Assembly: GCF_017573545.1 (NCBI RefSeq)
Contig: NZ_JAGEOK010000010.1
Span: 240,519 to 304,518 of the forward strand
From: Actinomadura nitritigenes
GTDB taxonomy: Bacteria > Actinomycetota > Actinomycetes > Streptosporangiales > Streptosporangiaceae
DNA: 64,000 bases
Direction of reading: 5' to 3'
Below, piece after piece: positions 15,387 through 22,431 of this stretch. A model generated the notes under the pieces. It was not told the origin of the DNA and did no database searches. It was given only the letters and a program-made list of their open reading frames with translations. Position 1 is the stretch's first letter; every line of letters starts with the position of its first letter. The position numbers and the translations under genes were made by a program.

Positions 15387-16325
15387 CTACATACGGGACG
15401 GCGGCTCCGGAGTCATCGGCAGTCCGAACATCGGGAACAGCGAGGTGTCGAGATAGGTGGTGATGGCGGTGACCAGCCCGTCACGGACGTCGATGAGGAC
15501 CAGGCCGAACGCCCGCCCGTCCCGGTACTGCGCGAAGGCGGCCGACCCGTTGGCCGCGGTGCGGACCAGCCGGTCGCGGGCGCACGCTCCGCCCGCGCCG
15601 AGCAGGGCCGTGCGGATCGCCTCCCGGCCGCGGAGCCACCAGGCGAACGGCGGCATCGACATGGTGGCGTCCCGGTGGAGCAGCGCCACCAGGCCGTCGA
15701 CGTCGTACGAGGTGAACGCCGTCACGTACCGGTCGAGCAGGTCCTCGTCGATCTCACCGCCCCCGGCCGCTGCGCGCCGTCCGGACATGGTCGCGCGTGC
15801 GCGTTGCAGGGCGCTGTTGACCGCCGCGGGGCTGCTGCCGAGCAGCGCGGCCGTCTCCTCGGCCGACCAGCTCAGCACCTCGCGCAGGATGAGGACCGCC
15901 CGCTGGCGCGGCGGCAGGGACTGCAGGGCGGCGACGAACGCCAGCCTGACCGTGTCGCGCCGGACGGCGAGCTCGGCCGGGTCGCCGTCGGACGGCAGCA
16001 CGAGCCGGTCGGGGACCGGCCGCACGAACGCGCCGGGGTCCAGCGGCGCGCCGAGCGCGCTCCCGACGGACGCGGCCGGGCCGAGATCCATCGCGAGCGC
16101 GCGCCGCTGGACGGCGCGGGCCATGTCGAGGCAGACGTTGGTGGCGATCCGGTACAGCCAGGTGCGCAGCCCGGCCCGGCCCTCGTCGAACCGGTCGGCG
16201 TTCTTCCAGGCCCGCACGAAGGTCTCCTGGACGGCGTCTTCGGCCTCGGCCGCGCAGGCGAGCATCCGGTAGCAGTGGGCGGTCAGCTCGACCCGGTGCG
16301 CCTCCAAGCGATCCTCGAACCCCAT
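15387..16325 (-). CDS. ECF sigma factor with C-terminal SnoaL-like domain
   Basis: 312 aa. Region 2 (FEDRLEAHRVELTAHCYRML, DAVQETFVRAWKNADRF, RTWLYRIATNVCLD) and region 4 (LPPRQRAVLILREVLSWSAE, SPAAVNSALQRARATM) are complete. Residues ~195-312 form an NTF2/SnoaL-like domain (VTAFTSYDVDGLVALLHRDA), as in SigG/SigJ-type ECF factors where the fused domain replaces an anti-sigma partner. Co-transcribed with the frameshifted hydrolase. No anti-sigma gene is present nearby, in line with that type. Confidence 0.9.
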   Translation of the reverse strand: MGFEDRLEAHRVELTAHCYRMLACAAEAEDAVQETFVRAWKNADRFDEGRAGLRTWLYRIATNVCLDMARAVQRRALAMDLGPAASVGSALGAPLDPGAFVRPVPDRLVLPSDGDPAELAVRRDTVRLAFVAALQSLPPRQRAVLILREVLSWSAEETAALLGSSPAAVNSALQRARATMSGRRAAAGGGEIDEDLLDRYVTAFTSYDVDGLVALLHRDATMSMPPFAWWLRGREAIRTALLGAGGACARDRLVRTAANGSAAFAQYRDGRAFGLVLIDVRDGLVTAITTYLDTSLFPMFGLPMTPEPPSRM

Positions 16326-16407
16326 CCGGCCACCTTAGGACCGTCCGCAAGTCGGTCAGGCGATCCGTCGGCGGCTCGCCGGGGGCGGGCCTTCCGCCGC
16401 GTCGATG

Positions 16408-17832
16408 TCAGTGATTCGCCGGCTTGGCCGCCGGGAGGGCGAGGGCGGGGACGACCGCGGCGACGGTGATGCCGATCGCCCACCAGAAGGCGCCGTGGAA
16501 GGCGGCGGTCGCGCCGCGGCCGAGGAGCGACTGGAGGGCGACGGCGACGATCGCGGTGCCGAACGAGGCGCCGACCTGCTGGGCGATGCGGGTGTTCATG
16601 GTGGCGTGCGGGACGTCCGCCGGCCGGGTGTCCTGGTAGGCGACGGACATCGGCGGGATCAGCACCGCCCCGATGCCCAGGCCGCGGACCAGCAGCACGG
16701 CTCCCAGCCACCACGGGTCCGTGTGCGGCCCGGCGAGCGCGAACGGGACGGTGGCGACGGCGGCGAGGAGGAAGCCCGCGATGGTCGCGGCGCGCGCTCC
16801 GAACCGGTCGACCAGCCCGCCGACGGCGAAGCGCGAGGCGAGCGCGCCGACGCCTTGCGGGATCAGCAGCAGCCCGGCGTCCAGCACGCTGCCGCCGCGC
16901 AGCTGCTGGTAGTAGAGCGGCAGCAGGAACATGCCCGCGTACATCGCCGCGCCGGCGGTGAACAGCACCGTGGAGGCGCTGCCGAGCGACCGCAGGCGCA
17001 GCAGCCGGATGTCGACGATCGTCTGCCGCCCGTCCGGCCGGGCGGCCCAGGCGATGAACGCGGCCAGCAGGACGGCCCCGGCCGACAGCGGCGCCAGCAC
17101 CCCGGCGTGGCCGATCCCGCCGTCCTCGGACAGCCGCGAGAGGCCGAGCAGGATGCCCGCCAGCGCCGGCGCGAGAAGCGCCAGCCCGATCCAGTCCAGG
17201 CGGGCGCGGCCGTCCGGGGACGCGGGGCGGTCGTCGGGCAGGAAGCGCCGCGCCAGCAGCAGCCCGGCGGCGATCAGCGGCACGTTGATGAGGAACAGCC
17301 AGCGCCAACTCAGCCAGTTGAGGACGACCCCGCCGATCACCGGGCCGAGGATCGGGCCGAGCGCGATCGGCAGGCTGACGGCCGCCATCAGCCGGCTGCC
17401 GACCCGCCCGCCCGCCGCTCGCACCGCGAGCGTCTGCATCAGGGGGAAGATCAGCCCGGCGCCGAAGCCCTGCAGCGCCCGGAAGCCGATCAGGGCGGCG
17501 TCGTTCCACGCCACCGCGCACAGCACCGAGGCGAGCACGAACAGCATCAGCGCGGCCATCCACACCCGTTTGCCGCCCCAGCGGCGCTCGGCCCACCCGG
17601 TGACCGGGATCGCGACGGCCATCGCCAGCAGGAAGCCGGTGGTGACCCACTGGATCGTGCCGGCGGTCGAGTGCAGTTTCACCGCCAGCGTGCGGATCGC
17701 CAGCGTCACCATCGTCGAGTCGAGGATCGCGGCGATCCCGCCGACGAGCAGCGCCAGCAGCGCGGCCCTCGTCTGCGGTGACAGCGTCGCTTCGGGGGTC
17801 TCCACCATCGTCTCGTTAAGAGAGGTATTCAT
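16408..17832 (-). CDS. MFS drug exporter, DHA2 (EmrB/QacA) family
   Basis: 474 aa with ~14 membrane helices. Motif D1/ATQW-like region IQWVTTGFLLAMAVAIPVTG, motif A GWAERRWGGKRVW, motif C LGPILGPVIGGVVLNWLSWR. Proton-driven multidrug efflux is the usual role. Divergent from a TetR gene with two inverted repeats between, one covering the exporter's start codon, so repression by that TetR is very likely. Confidence 0.9.
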   Translation of the reverse strand: MNTSLNETMVETPEATLSPQTRAALLALLVGGIAAILDSTMVTLAIRTLAVKLHSTAGTIQWVTTGFLLAMAVAIPVTGWAERRWGGKRVWMAALMLFVLASVLCAVAWNDAALIGFRALQGFGAGLIFPLMQTLAVRAAGGRVGSRLMAAVSLPIALGPILGPVIGGVVLNWLSWRWLFLINVPLIAAGLLLARRFLPDDRPASPDGRARLDWIGLALLAPALAGILLGLSRLSEDGGIGHAGVLAPLSAGAVLLAAFIAWAARPDGRQTIVDIRLLRLRSLGSASTVLFTAGAAMYAGMFLLPLYYQQLRGGSVLDAGLLLIPQGVGALASRFAVGGLVDRFGARAATIAGFLLAAVATVPFALAGPHTDPWWLGAVLLVRGLGIGAVLIPPMSVAYQDTRPADVPHATMNTRIAQQVGASFGTAIVAVALQSLLGRGATAAFHGAFWWAIGITVAAVVPALALPAAKPANH

Positions 17833-17880
17833 CTCTTAAGACGGTACGCGCGGTTCGCTAAGGAATGCAAACCTTCCTTA
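17816..17880. promoter_or_regulatory. Two TetR operator inverted repeats
   Basis: ttaagaga (17816-17823)/tctcttaa (17832-17839), 8-nt spacer, overlaps the exporter ATG; taaggaa (17859-17865)/ttcctta (17874-17880), also 8-nt spacer, lies just before tetR. Both have a TTAAG/TAAGG-type arm and the same geometry. Confidence 0.7.
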
Positions 17881-17890
17881 TACTGGAGGC

Positions 17891-18505
17891 GTGACCACAA
17901 CCGGCGGCACGCCCTCGCGCCAACGCCGGCGCGGGCCCGCGCTCGAGGCCGCGCTGCTGGACGCGGCCTGGGCCGAGCTGGCCGAGGCCGGCTACGCGAA
18001 GCTGACCATGGAGTCCGTCGCCTCCCGCGCCGGGACCGGCATCGCCGTGCTGTACCGCCGCTGGGCCAACAAGGACGAGCTCGTGCTCGCCGCGCTGGAG
18101 CACTACCGGAACAGTCACCCGGTCGATGTCCCCGACACCGGCACCCTGCGCGGCGACCTCCTCGCCGCGCTGACCGGCATGGGCGAGGCCCGTGCCGCCT
18201 TCTTCGCCGTCACCGCGGCCGCGGCCTTCTCGGGGCTGCTGGCCGGCACCAGCCTCACCCCCGCCCAGGCGCGCGACCGCATCCTGGGCGACCAGCGGGT
18301 CTCCCGCGTCCAGGCCCTCTACCAGCGCGCCCACGACCGCGGCGAGATCGACCTGGAACGGATCCCTCCCGCCGTGCTCGCCATGCCGTTCGATCTGGTG
18401 CGCCACGACCTGCTCATGGACCTGGAGCCGGTGAGGCCCGCACGCATCCGGTCGATCGTCGACGAGCTCTTCCTGCCCCTCGTCGCGGGGGTCACCTCCC
18501 GCTGA
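17891..18505 (+). CDS. TetR/AcrR family regulator
   Basis: 204 aa from GTG 17891. HTH at residues ~18-65 (LLDAAWAELAEAGYAKLTME, IAVLYRRWANKDELVLAAL); C-terminal TetR_C_16-like ligand domain (ILGDQRVSRVQALYQRAHDR). It overlaps the end of the convergent glycosyltransferase gene by 14 bp. Presumed repressor of the divergent MFS exporter. Confidence 0.9.
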   Translation: MTTTGGTPSRQRRRGPALEAALLDAAWAELAEAGYAKLTMESVASRAGTGIAVLYRRWANKDELVLAALEHYRNSHPVDVPDTGTLRGDLLAALTGMGEARAAFFAVTAAAAFSGLLAGTSLTPAQARDRILGDQRVSRVQALYQRAHDRGEIDLERIPPAVLAMPFDLVRHDLLMDLEPVRPARIRSIVDELFLPLVAGVTSR

Positions 18506-20693
18506 GGAAGATCCTCTCCACGGCGCGCTCCGCCGCGCGGCCGTCGTCCCAGGGGCAGAACCGGGCGCGGAAGGCGTCGCGGGCCTTGGCCGCCGTGTCG
18601 CTCCACGGCGCGCCGGTCCGGAACGCCTCGATCAGCTCGTCCTCGGTGCGGGCGAGGACGCCGGGCGGAGCGGCGGTGATGTCCAGGTTGACGCCCCTGG
18701 TGAGCCGGTAGGTCTCCCAGTCGTTGGCGAGGACGGCGATCGGGCGGTCCTCCAGGACGGCGTAGTCGAACATGATCGAGGAGTAGTCGGTCAGCAGCGC
18801 GTCGGAGGCGATGCAGAGGTCCTCGACCGACGGGTGGCCGGAGACGTCCATGACCCGGTCGTCGTCCTGACCGTCGTCCGCCGCCGGATAGTAGTAGTGC
18901 GGGCGGAGGAGCAGGACGTACTCGTCGCCGAGTTCGCGCGCGAACCGGTCGACGTCGAACATGGGCCGGTAGCCGTTGCGGTACTCCCGGTGCGTCGGGG
19001 CGTACAAGACCGCCTTCTTGCCCTCGGGGACGCCGAGCCGGGCGCGCAGCCGGGCCCGCTCGTCCGGGGTCGCCGCCGCGAGCCGGTCGTTGCGCGGGTA
19101 GCCGATCTCCAGCATCTCGTAGCGGCAGGGGAACCCGCGATGCCAGGCCTCGCTGGACAGCGGGTTGGACGACAGCAGAAAGTCCCAGCGGTCCGCGCGG
19201 GCGATCTGCGCCTTGAAGTCGAGGCCCTTGGCGCCGACGGGGAAGTCCATCTGGTCCAGCCCCATCTTCTTCAGCGGGGTGCCGTGCTGCGTCATCACGT
19301 GCACCTGCCCGGGACGCTTGATGACCGCGTTCGGGAACGTGACGTTGTTGACGAGGTACTTGGCCCGCGCCAGCACCCTCAGATACCGCAGCGTGCCGGG
19401 CGCCACGGTGTCCACGCCGTCCGGGACGGGGCCCCGGGCTCCGGGCTTCACCACCCAGACGCCGCGCAGGTGCGGCGCCATCTCCGCGGCCTTCTCGTAG
19501 ATGGCGGCCGGGTTGCAGGCGACGCCGCGGTACCAGTACGCGGCGTACACCACCAGGTTCTCGTCGATGGGCATGCGCAGTTGCACGCGGTAGTAGAGGC
19601 GGCCTGCCAGCCGCCTGCCCGTGCGCCCGCCGCGCCGCGCGAACCTCACGGCCGTCCGCGGCAGCGCGCCGGCGCGCCGCCGGACCTTGGTCAGCGTGAC
19701 GGCCAGCCGGTACGGCGCGTAGGCGCCCCGGTCGATCAGCCGGTACTTCACGGCCTTCAGCCGCCCGCCGGGAACGCCGTGCCCGGACGGCCGGCGGCGC
19801 CGGGAGAACGCGGTGATCCGGCCGAAGAACTCGCGGCGGTCGGGCCGGGAGATCCGGTCCTCCCGTTCCAGGATCATCAGCGCGTGGCCGATCACCCGGT
19901 CGAACATCAGGCCGCGGAACGGCTCGGTGCCGGGATGGGCGTCCATGAACGCGAAGATCCGCTCGTACTGGTCGAAGGCGTCGAAGTGGCGGCGGCTCGC
20001 GCTGCGGGTGATGCCGCCCGAGCGGCGCTGCCGGTAGACGTAGCAGACCCGGTCCAGCAGGCTCAGCCGTCCGGCCGCCATCAGCAGCGGGAACGTGACG
20101 TTGAGGTCCTCGTAGTAGCCGGGGCTGAAGCGGAGCCCGAGCCCGAGCAGGTACTCGCGGCGGATCACCTTGTTCCAGGCCGCCATCATGATCCGCAGGA
20201 CGTCCGGGCGCTCCGCGCAGGTGAACACCGGGGGCGCCGGCGGCTCCCGGAAGTGGCGGCCGCCGGAGTTCGGCACGCGCGTGCCGTCCCACAGCTCTCG
20301 CTCGTGGTCGACGAGCAGCACGTCGGGCCGGGTCTTCGCCAGCCGGTCCAGGACCGCGCGGACGGCGCCCTCGGTGGCGTGGTCGTCGCTGTCGAAGAAC
20401 CAGACGTACTCTCCCGCCGCCATATCGAGCCCGGTGTTGCGGGCCTGCCCCAGCCCGGTGTTGCGGTCCAGGTGGCGGACGCGGAGCCGGGGGTCCGCCG
20501 CGGCCATCTCATCCAGGATCGCGCCGCAGTTGTCGGGCGAGCGGTCGTCTACGGCGATGACCTCGAGGTCGGCGGCGGACGGGTCGAGGATCGACTCGAG
20601 GCACTGGCGGACGTAACCCTCGACCCCGTAGACGGGCACGATGATGCTGAGGAGAGGGGAGTCGGAGCGGGGGAGGTTCTCAGGTGAGGGCAT
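18492..20693 (-). CDS. GT2 glycosyltransferase fused to TagF-like CDP-glycerol glycerophosphotransferase
   Basis: 733 aa from ATG 20693 (SD AGGGA). Residues ~13-230 are a GT-A glycosyltransferase (LLSIIVPVYGVEGYVRQCLE, DXD motif WFFDSDDH). Residues ~370-720 are a Glyphos_transf domain: VHVMTQHGTPLKKMG, APTHREYRNG, LLLRPHYYY and ALLTDYSSIMFDYAVLEDRP. Together they would build a poly(alditol phosphate) wall polymer or teichoic-acid-like chain at the cytoplasmic membrane. A perfect palindrome lies ~150 bp upstream of the start. No other wall-polymer gene is adjacent. Confidence 0.88.
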   Translation of the reverse strand: MPSPENLPRSDSPLLSIIVPVYGVEGYVRQCLESILDPSAADLEVIAVDDRSPDNCGAILDEMAAADPRLRVRHLDRNTGLGQARNTGLDMAAGEYVWFFDSDDHATEGAVRAVLDRLAKTRPDVLLVDHERELWDGTRVPNSGGRHFREPPAPPVFTCAERPDVLRIMMAAWNKVIRREYLLGLGLRFSPGYYEDLNVTFPLLMAAGRLSLLDRVCYVYRQRRSGGITRSASRRHFDAFDQYERIFAFMDAHPGTEPFRGLMFDRVIGHALMILEREDRISRPDRREFFGRITAFSRRRRPSGHGVPGGRLKAVKYRLIDRGAYAPYRLAVTLTKVRRRAGALPRTAVRFARRGGRTGRRLAGRLYYRVQLRMPIDENLVVYAAYWYRGVACNPAAIYEKAAEMAPHLRGVWVVKPGARGPVPDGVDTVAPGTLRYLRVLARAKYLVNNVTFPNAVIKRPGQVHVMTQHGTPLKKMGLDQMDFPVGAKGLDFKAQIARADRWDFLLSSNPLSSEAWHRGFPCRYEMLEIGYPRNDRLAAATPDERARLRARLGVPEGKKAVLYAPTHREYRNGYRPMFDVDRFARELGDEYVLLLRPHYYYPAADDGQDDDRVMDVSGHPSVEDLCIASDALLTDYSSIMFDYAVLEDRPIAVLANDWETYRLTRGVNLDITAAPPGVLARTEDELIEAFRTGAPWSDTAAKARDAFRARFCPWDDGRAAERAVERIFLSGR

Positions 20694-20843
20694 CGCCGGT
20701 CCCTGGTGACGACGGTCGTCCGGCCGGCTCTCCGGCCGGACGCGGTCGGCCGGCGGATCGTCTGCACGCTGGGAGTCCTCTGCGTTCACAGCCTGGATAT
20801 GCGCTGCTCAGCCGGGTGCAAACGTGTCCTGCCGACCGTTCAC

Positions 20844-20873
20844 GACAATCTACTATAGCGATAGTAGATTGTC
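20844..20873. promoter_or_regulatory. Perfect 30-bp AT-rich palindrome
   Basis: gacaatctactat (20844-20856) and atagtagattgtc (20861-20873) are exact 13-bp arms around agcg. The site is in the 257-bp gap between the MerR-type gene and the GT2-TagF gene, ~150 bp before the latter's start. No T-run follows on either strand, favouring an operator over a terminator. Confidence 0.7.
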
Positions 20874-20950
20874 CCGCCCGCGGGCGCGGCCGGCGCGGCA
20901 TCGCCGCGGCGGCCGGTGGTGCGCCGGTCACGAGGGGCCGGTGAAGCCGC

Positions 20951-21361
20951 TCATCCAGGTGCTGGGGGAGGGGTCTGCGAATCGCGGTCCCGCCGCAGCC
21001 GGGCGTTGATGCGCTGGGCCTCGGCGAGCTGGTCTTCGAGGATGATGATGCGGCAGGCGGCGTCCAGCGGGGTGCCCTCGTCGACCAGGTCGCGGGCGCG
21101 CTGCGCCAGCCGCAGCTGGTAGCGGGAGTAGCGGCGGTGCCCGCCGGGGGAGCGCTGCGGGACGATCAGCCGGGCGTTGTCGAGGCTGCGCAGGAACGCG
21201 GGGGTGACGCCCAGCATCTCGGCGGCGCGGCCCATGCTGTAGGCGGGGTAGTCCTCGTCGTCGAACTTGTCCTCGAGTCCGGCGGAGGCGTCCTGCCCGG
21301 TCGCTCGCGGGTCGTGCTGGTCGTGCCGGTCGCCGGCCTTGGCCGGCTGGGATGACTTCAT
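20951..21361 (-). CDS. MerR-type HTH regulator
   Basis: 136 aa from ATG 21361 (SD GGAAGG). A ~40-residue polar N-terminus precedes the MerR winged helix (YPAYSMGRAAEMLGVTPAFL, RSPGGHRRYSRYQLRLAQRA). A short C-terminal helix follows (CRIIILEDQLAEAQRINARL); it is too short for the usual MerR effector domain. Its message would carry a leader with two strong hairpins. Divergent from an STAS antagonist across 647 bp. Confidence 0.85.
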   Translation of the reverse strand: MKSSQPAKAGDRHDQHDPRATGQDASAGLEDKFDDEDYPAYSMGRAAEMLGVTPAFLRSLDNARLIVPQRSPGGHRRYSRYQLRLAQRARDLVDEGTPLDAACRIIILEDQLAEAQRINARLRRDRDSQTPPPAPG

Positions 21362-21403
21362 GAACCTTCCGTACTGCCCTTGGTCGGCAGCGACGACAAA
21401 CGG

Positions 21404-21436
21404 GGGCCCCGGCGCCAGACTGCGGCGCCGGGGCCC
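21404..21436 (-). terminator. Strong hairpin in the merR leader, attenuator-like
   Basis: gggccccggcgcc (21404-21416) and ggcgccggggccc (21424-21436) are perfect 13-bp arms with a 7-nt loop, 43-76 nt before the merR-type ATG. On the coding strand the hairpin is followed by CCGTTTGTCG, a weak U-tract. Candidate transcription attenuator. Confidence 0.55.
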
Positions 21437-21454
21437 GAAGGTACAACACCATCT

Positions 21455-21474
21455 ACCGGCTCTGAAGAGCCGGT
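21455..21474 (-). promoter_or_regulatory. Second perfect hairpin in the merR leader
   Basis: accggctc (21455-21462) and gagccggt (21467-21474) pair perfectly across a 4-nt loop, 19 nt from the 21404-21436 hairpin. Confidence 0.5.
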
Positions 21475-21497
21475 CTTCCGCGTGAACCACTCAGATC

Positions 21498-21579
21498 TCC
21501 GTGGAACCGCGGGGATCGCGGATGCGTGACCGTAGACCACCTTCCAATCCGTGGAACTGCGGTACCCGCGCGGCGTGAC
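21498..21579. repeat. Imperfect ~33-bp direct repeat in the merR/STAS intergenic region
   Basis: 21498-21530 and 21548-21579 both begin tccgtggaac, contain gcgg blocks and end gcgtgac/gcgtgac, 50 bp apart with a few mismatches and one indel. Confidence 0.6.
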
Positions 21580-22007
21580 TGGAGCCTGCAGCGGGCGATC
21601 CCGATGGCGTCGAACCCTCCTTTCCTCGACATCACTACCTGTACTGCGTTTCTCGGTACTGCGTGTTTCCTTGCGTACTGCTGTTTCCTGCGTTGTATCG
21701 CTCCCGGCGGCCCGTTGGCCACCGGGTCGGCCGGCTGCCGGAGCCCCTTGCACTGCGTTGGCCCCGGCACGCCCGGCCGGTGTCATCCATACCTTCCGGC
21801 AGTTCGTCCTCTGCCGCTTCTCATGGACTCGTCTCTCTTCGATGACAGGAACAATACCCGCCGCTCTCTCGAAAATCTACCTCGGTCACTACAGAGTTTC
21901 GTAGATCACAAAGCGGGCTTCTCTGCGCCGACCGCGAGTGCCCCGGTCGCCGCCGGGTAGACCGCCGGGCGACACGCGCTTCGCAGCGACCCCGGGGAGT
22001 GACGGCC
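21580..22007. other. Unusual intergenic stretch with GTACTGC repeats
   Basis: This part of the 647-bp gap holds no convincing gene; frames here lack actinomycete codon bias. It is visibly AT-richer than its surroundings. gtactgcg/gtactgct recur at 21641, 21656 and 21675, each followed by a tgttt- or gttt-type tract. Further on, tctacctcggtcac and the region near 21900 are AT-rich, a likely promoter zone for the STAS gene. Leader of the merR-type gene and promoters of both genes must lie here. Confidence 0.6.
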
Positions 22008-22427
22008 GTGGGTTTGATCATGGAGAGCCGGTTCGCGCCGGCGGGCGGCGGCCTGGCCATCGTGACCCTGACGGGGGAGCTGGACGTCGCCTCCGCGGCC
22101 GAGTTGCGCGGTCACCTGGCCGCACTGATCGGCGACGGCGCCGGCCACCTCATCCTGGACTTCGCCCGGGTCGAGTTCGTCGACTCCAACGGCCTCAGCG
22201 TGCTGGCCGGCGTTCACCACCTCCTGAGACACCCGCGCCGGCCGGGAGCGGACGAGCACGCCGCCGACGCGGGCGCACTCGCCGTCGCGTCGGTGAACCA
22301 GCGCGTCCGCCAGGTCCTGCGGACCAGCGGCTTCACCCGGATCATCCCGATCTACCCCTCGGTGGAGACGGCGATCGTGGTCCACGAGGCAGGGCCGCAC
22401 CACCGGCCCGCACCGGGGGAGCGATGA
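22008..22427 (+). CDS. STAS-domain anti-sigma factor antagonist
   Basis: 139 aa from GTG 22008, which has GGGGAG 8 bases upstream (ATG 22020 and GTG 21999 are alternatives). STAS fold with the phosphoserine motif: VTLTGELDVASAAELRGHLA then LILDFARVEFVDSNGLSVLA (Ser of VDSNG is the kinase target). A ~20-residue Pro/Arg-rich insertion (RHPRRPGADEHAADAG) sits before the expected ALAVASVNQRVRQVL. It would release a sigma-B/F-like factor by binding an RsbW-type kinase; none is encoded here. Confidence 0.85.
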   Translation: MGLIMESRFAPAGGGLAIVTLTGELDVASAAELRGHLAALIGDGAGHLILDFARVEFVDSNGLSVLAGVHHLLRHPRRPGADEHAADAGALAVASVNQRVRQVLRTSGFTRIIPIYPSVETAIVVHEAGPHHRPAPGER

Positions 22428-22431
22428 GCGG

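Noticed and set aside
20844..20873. BlaI/MecI operator
   Set aside because: TACTA/TAGTA arms resemble parts of BlaI sites, but the spacing differs and no BlaI gene is adjacent; the one at 63821 is 43 kb away.
21498..21690. Possible CRISPR array
   Set aside because: Repeats are few, imperfect and unevenly spaced, and there is no cas gene.
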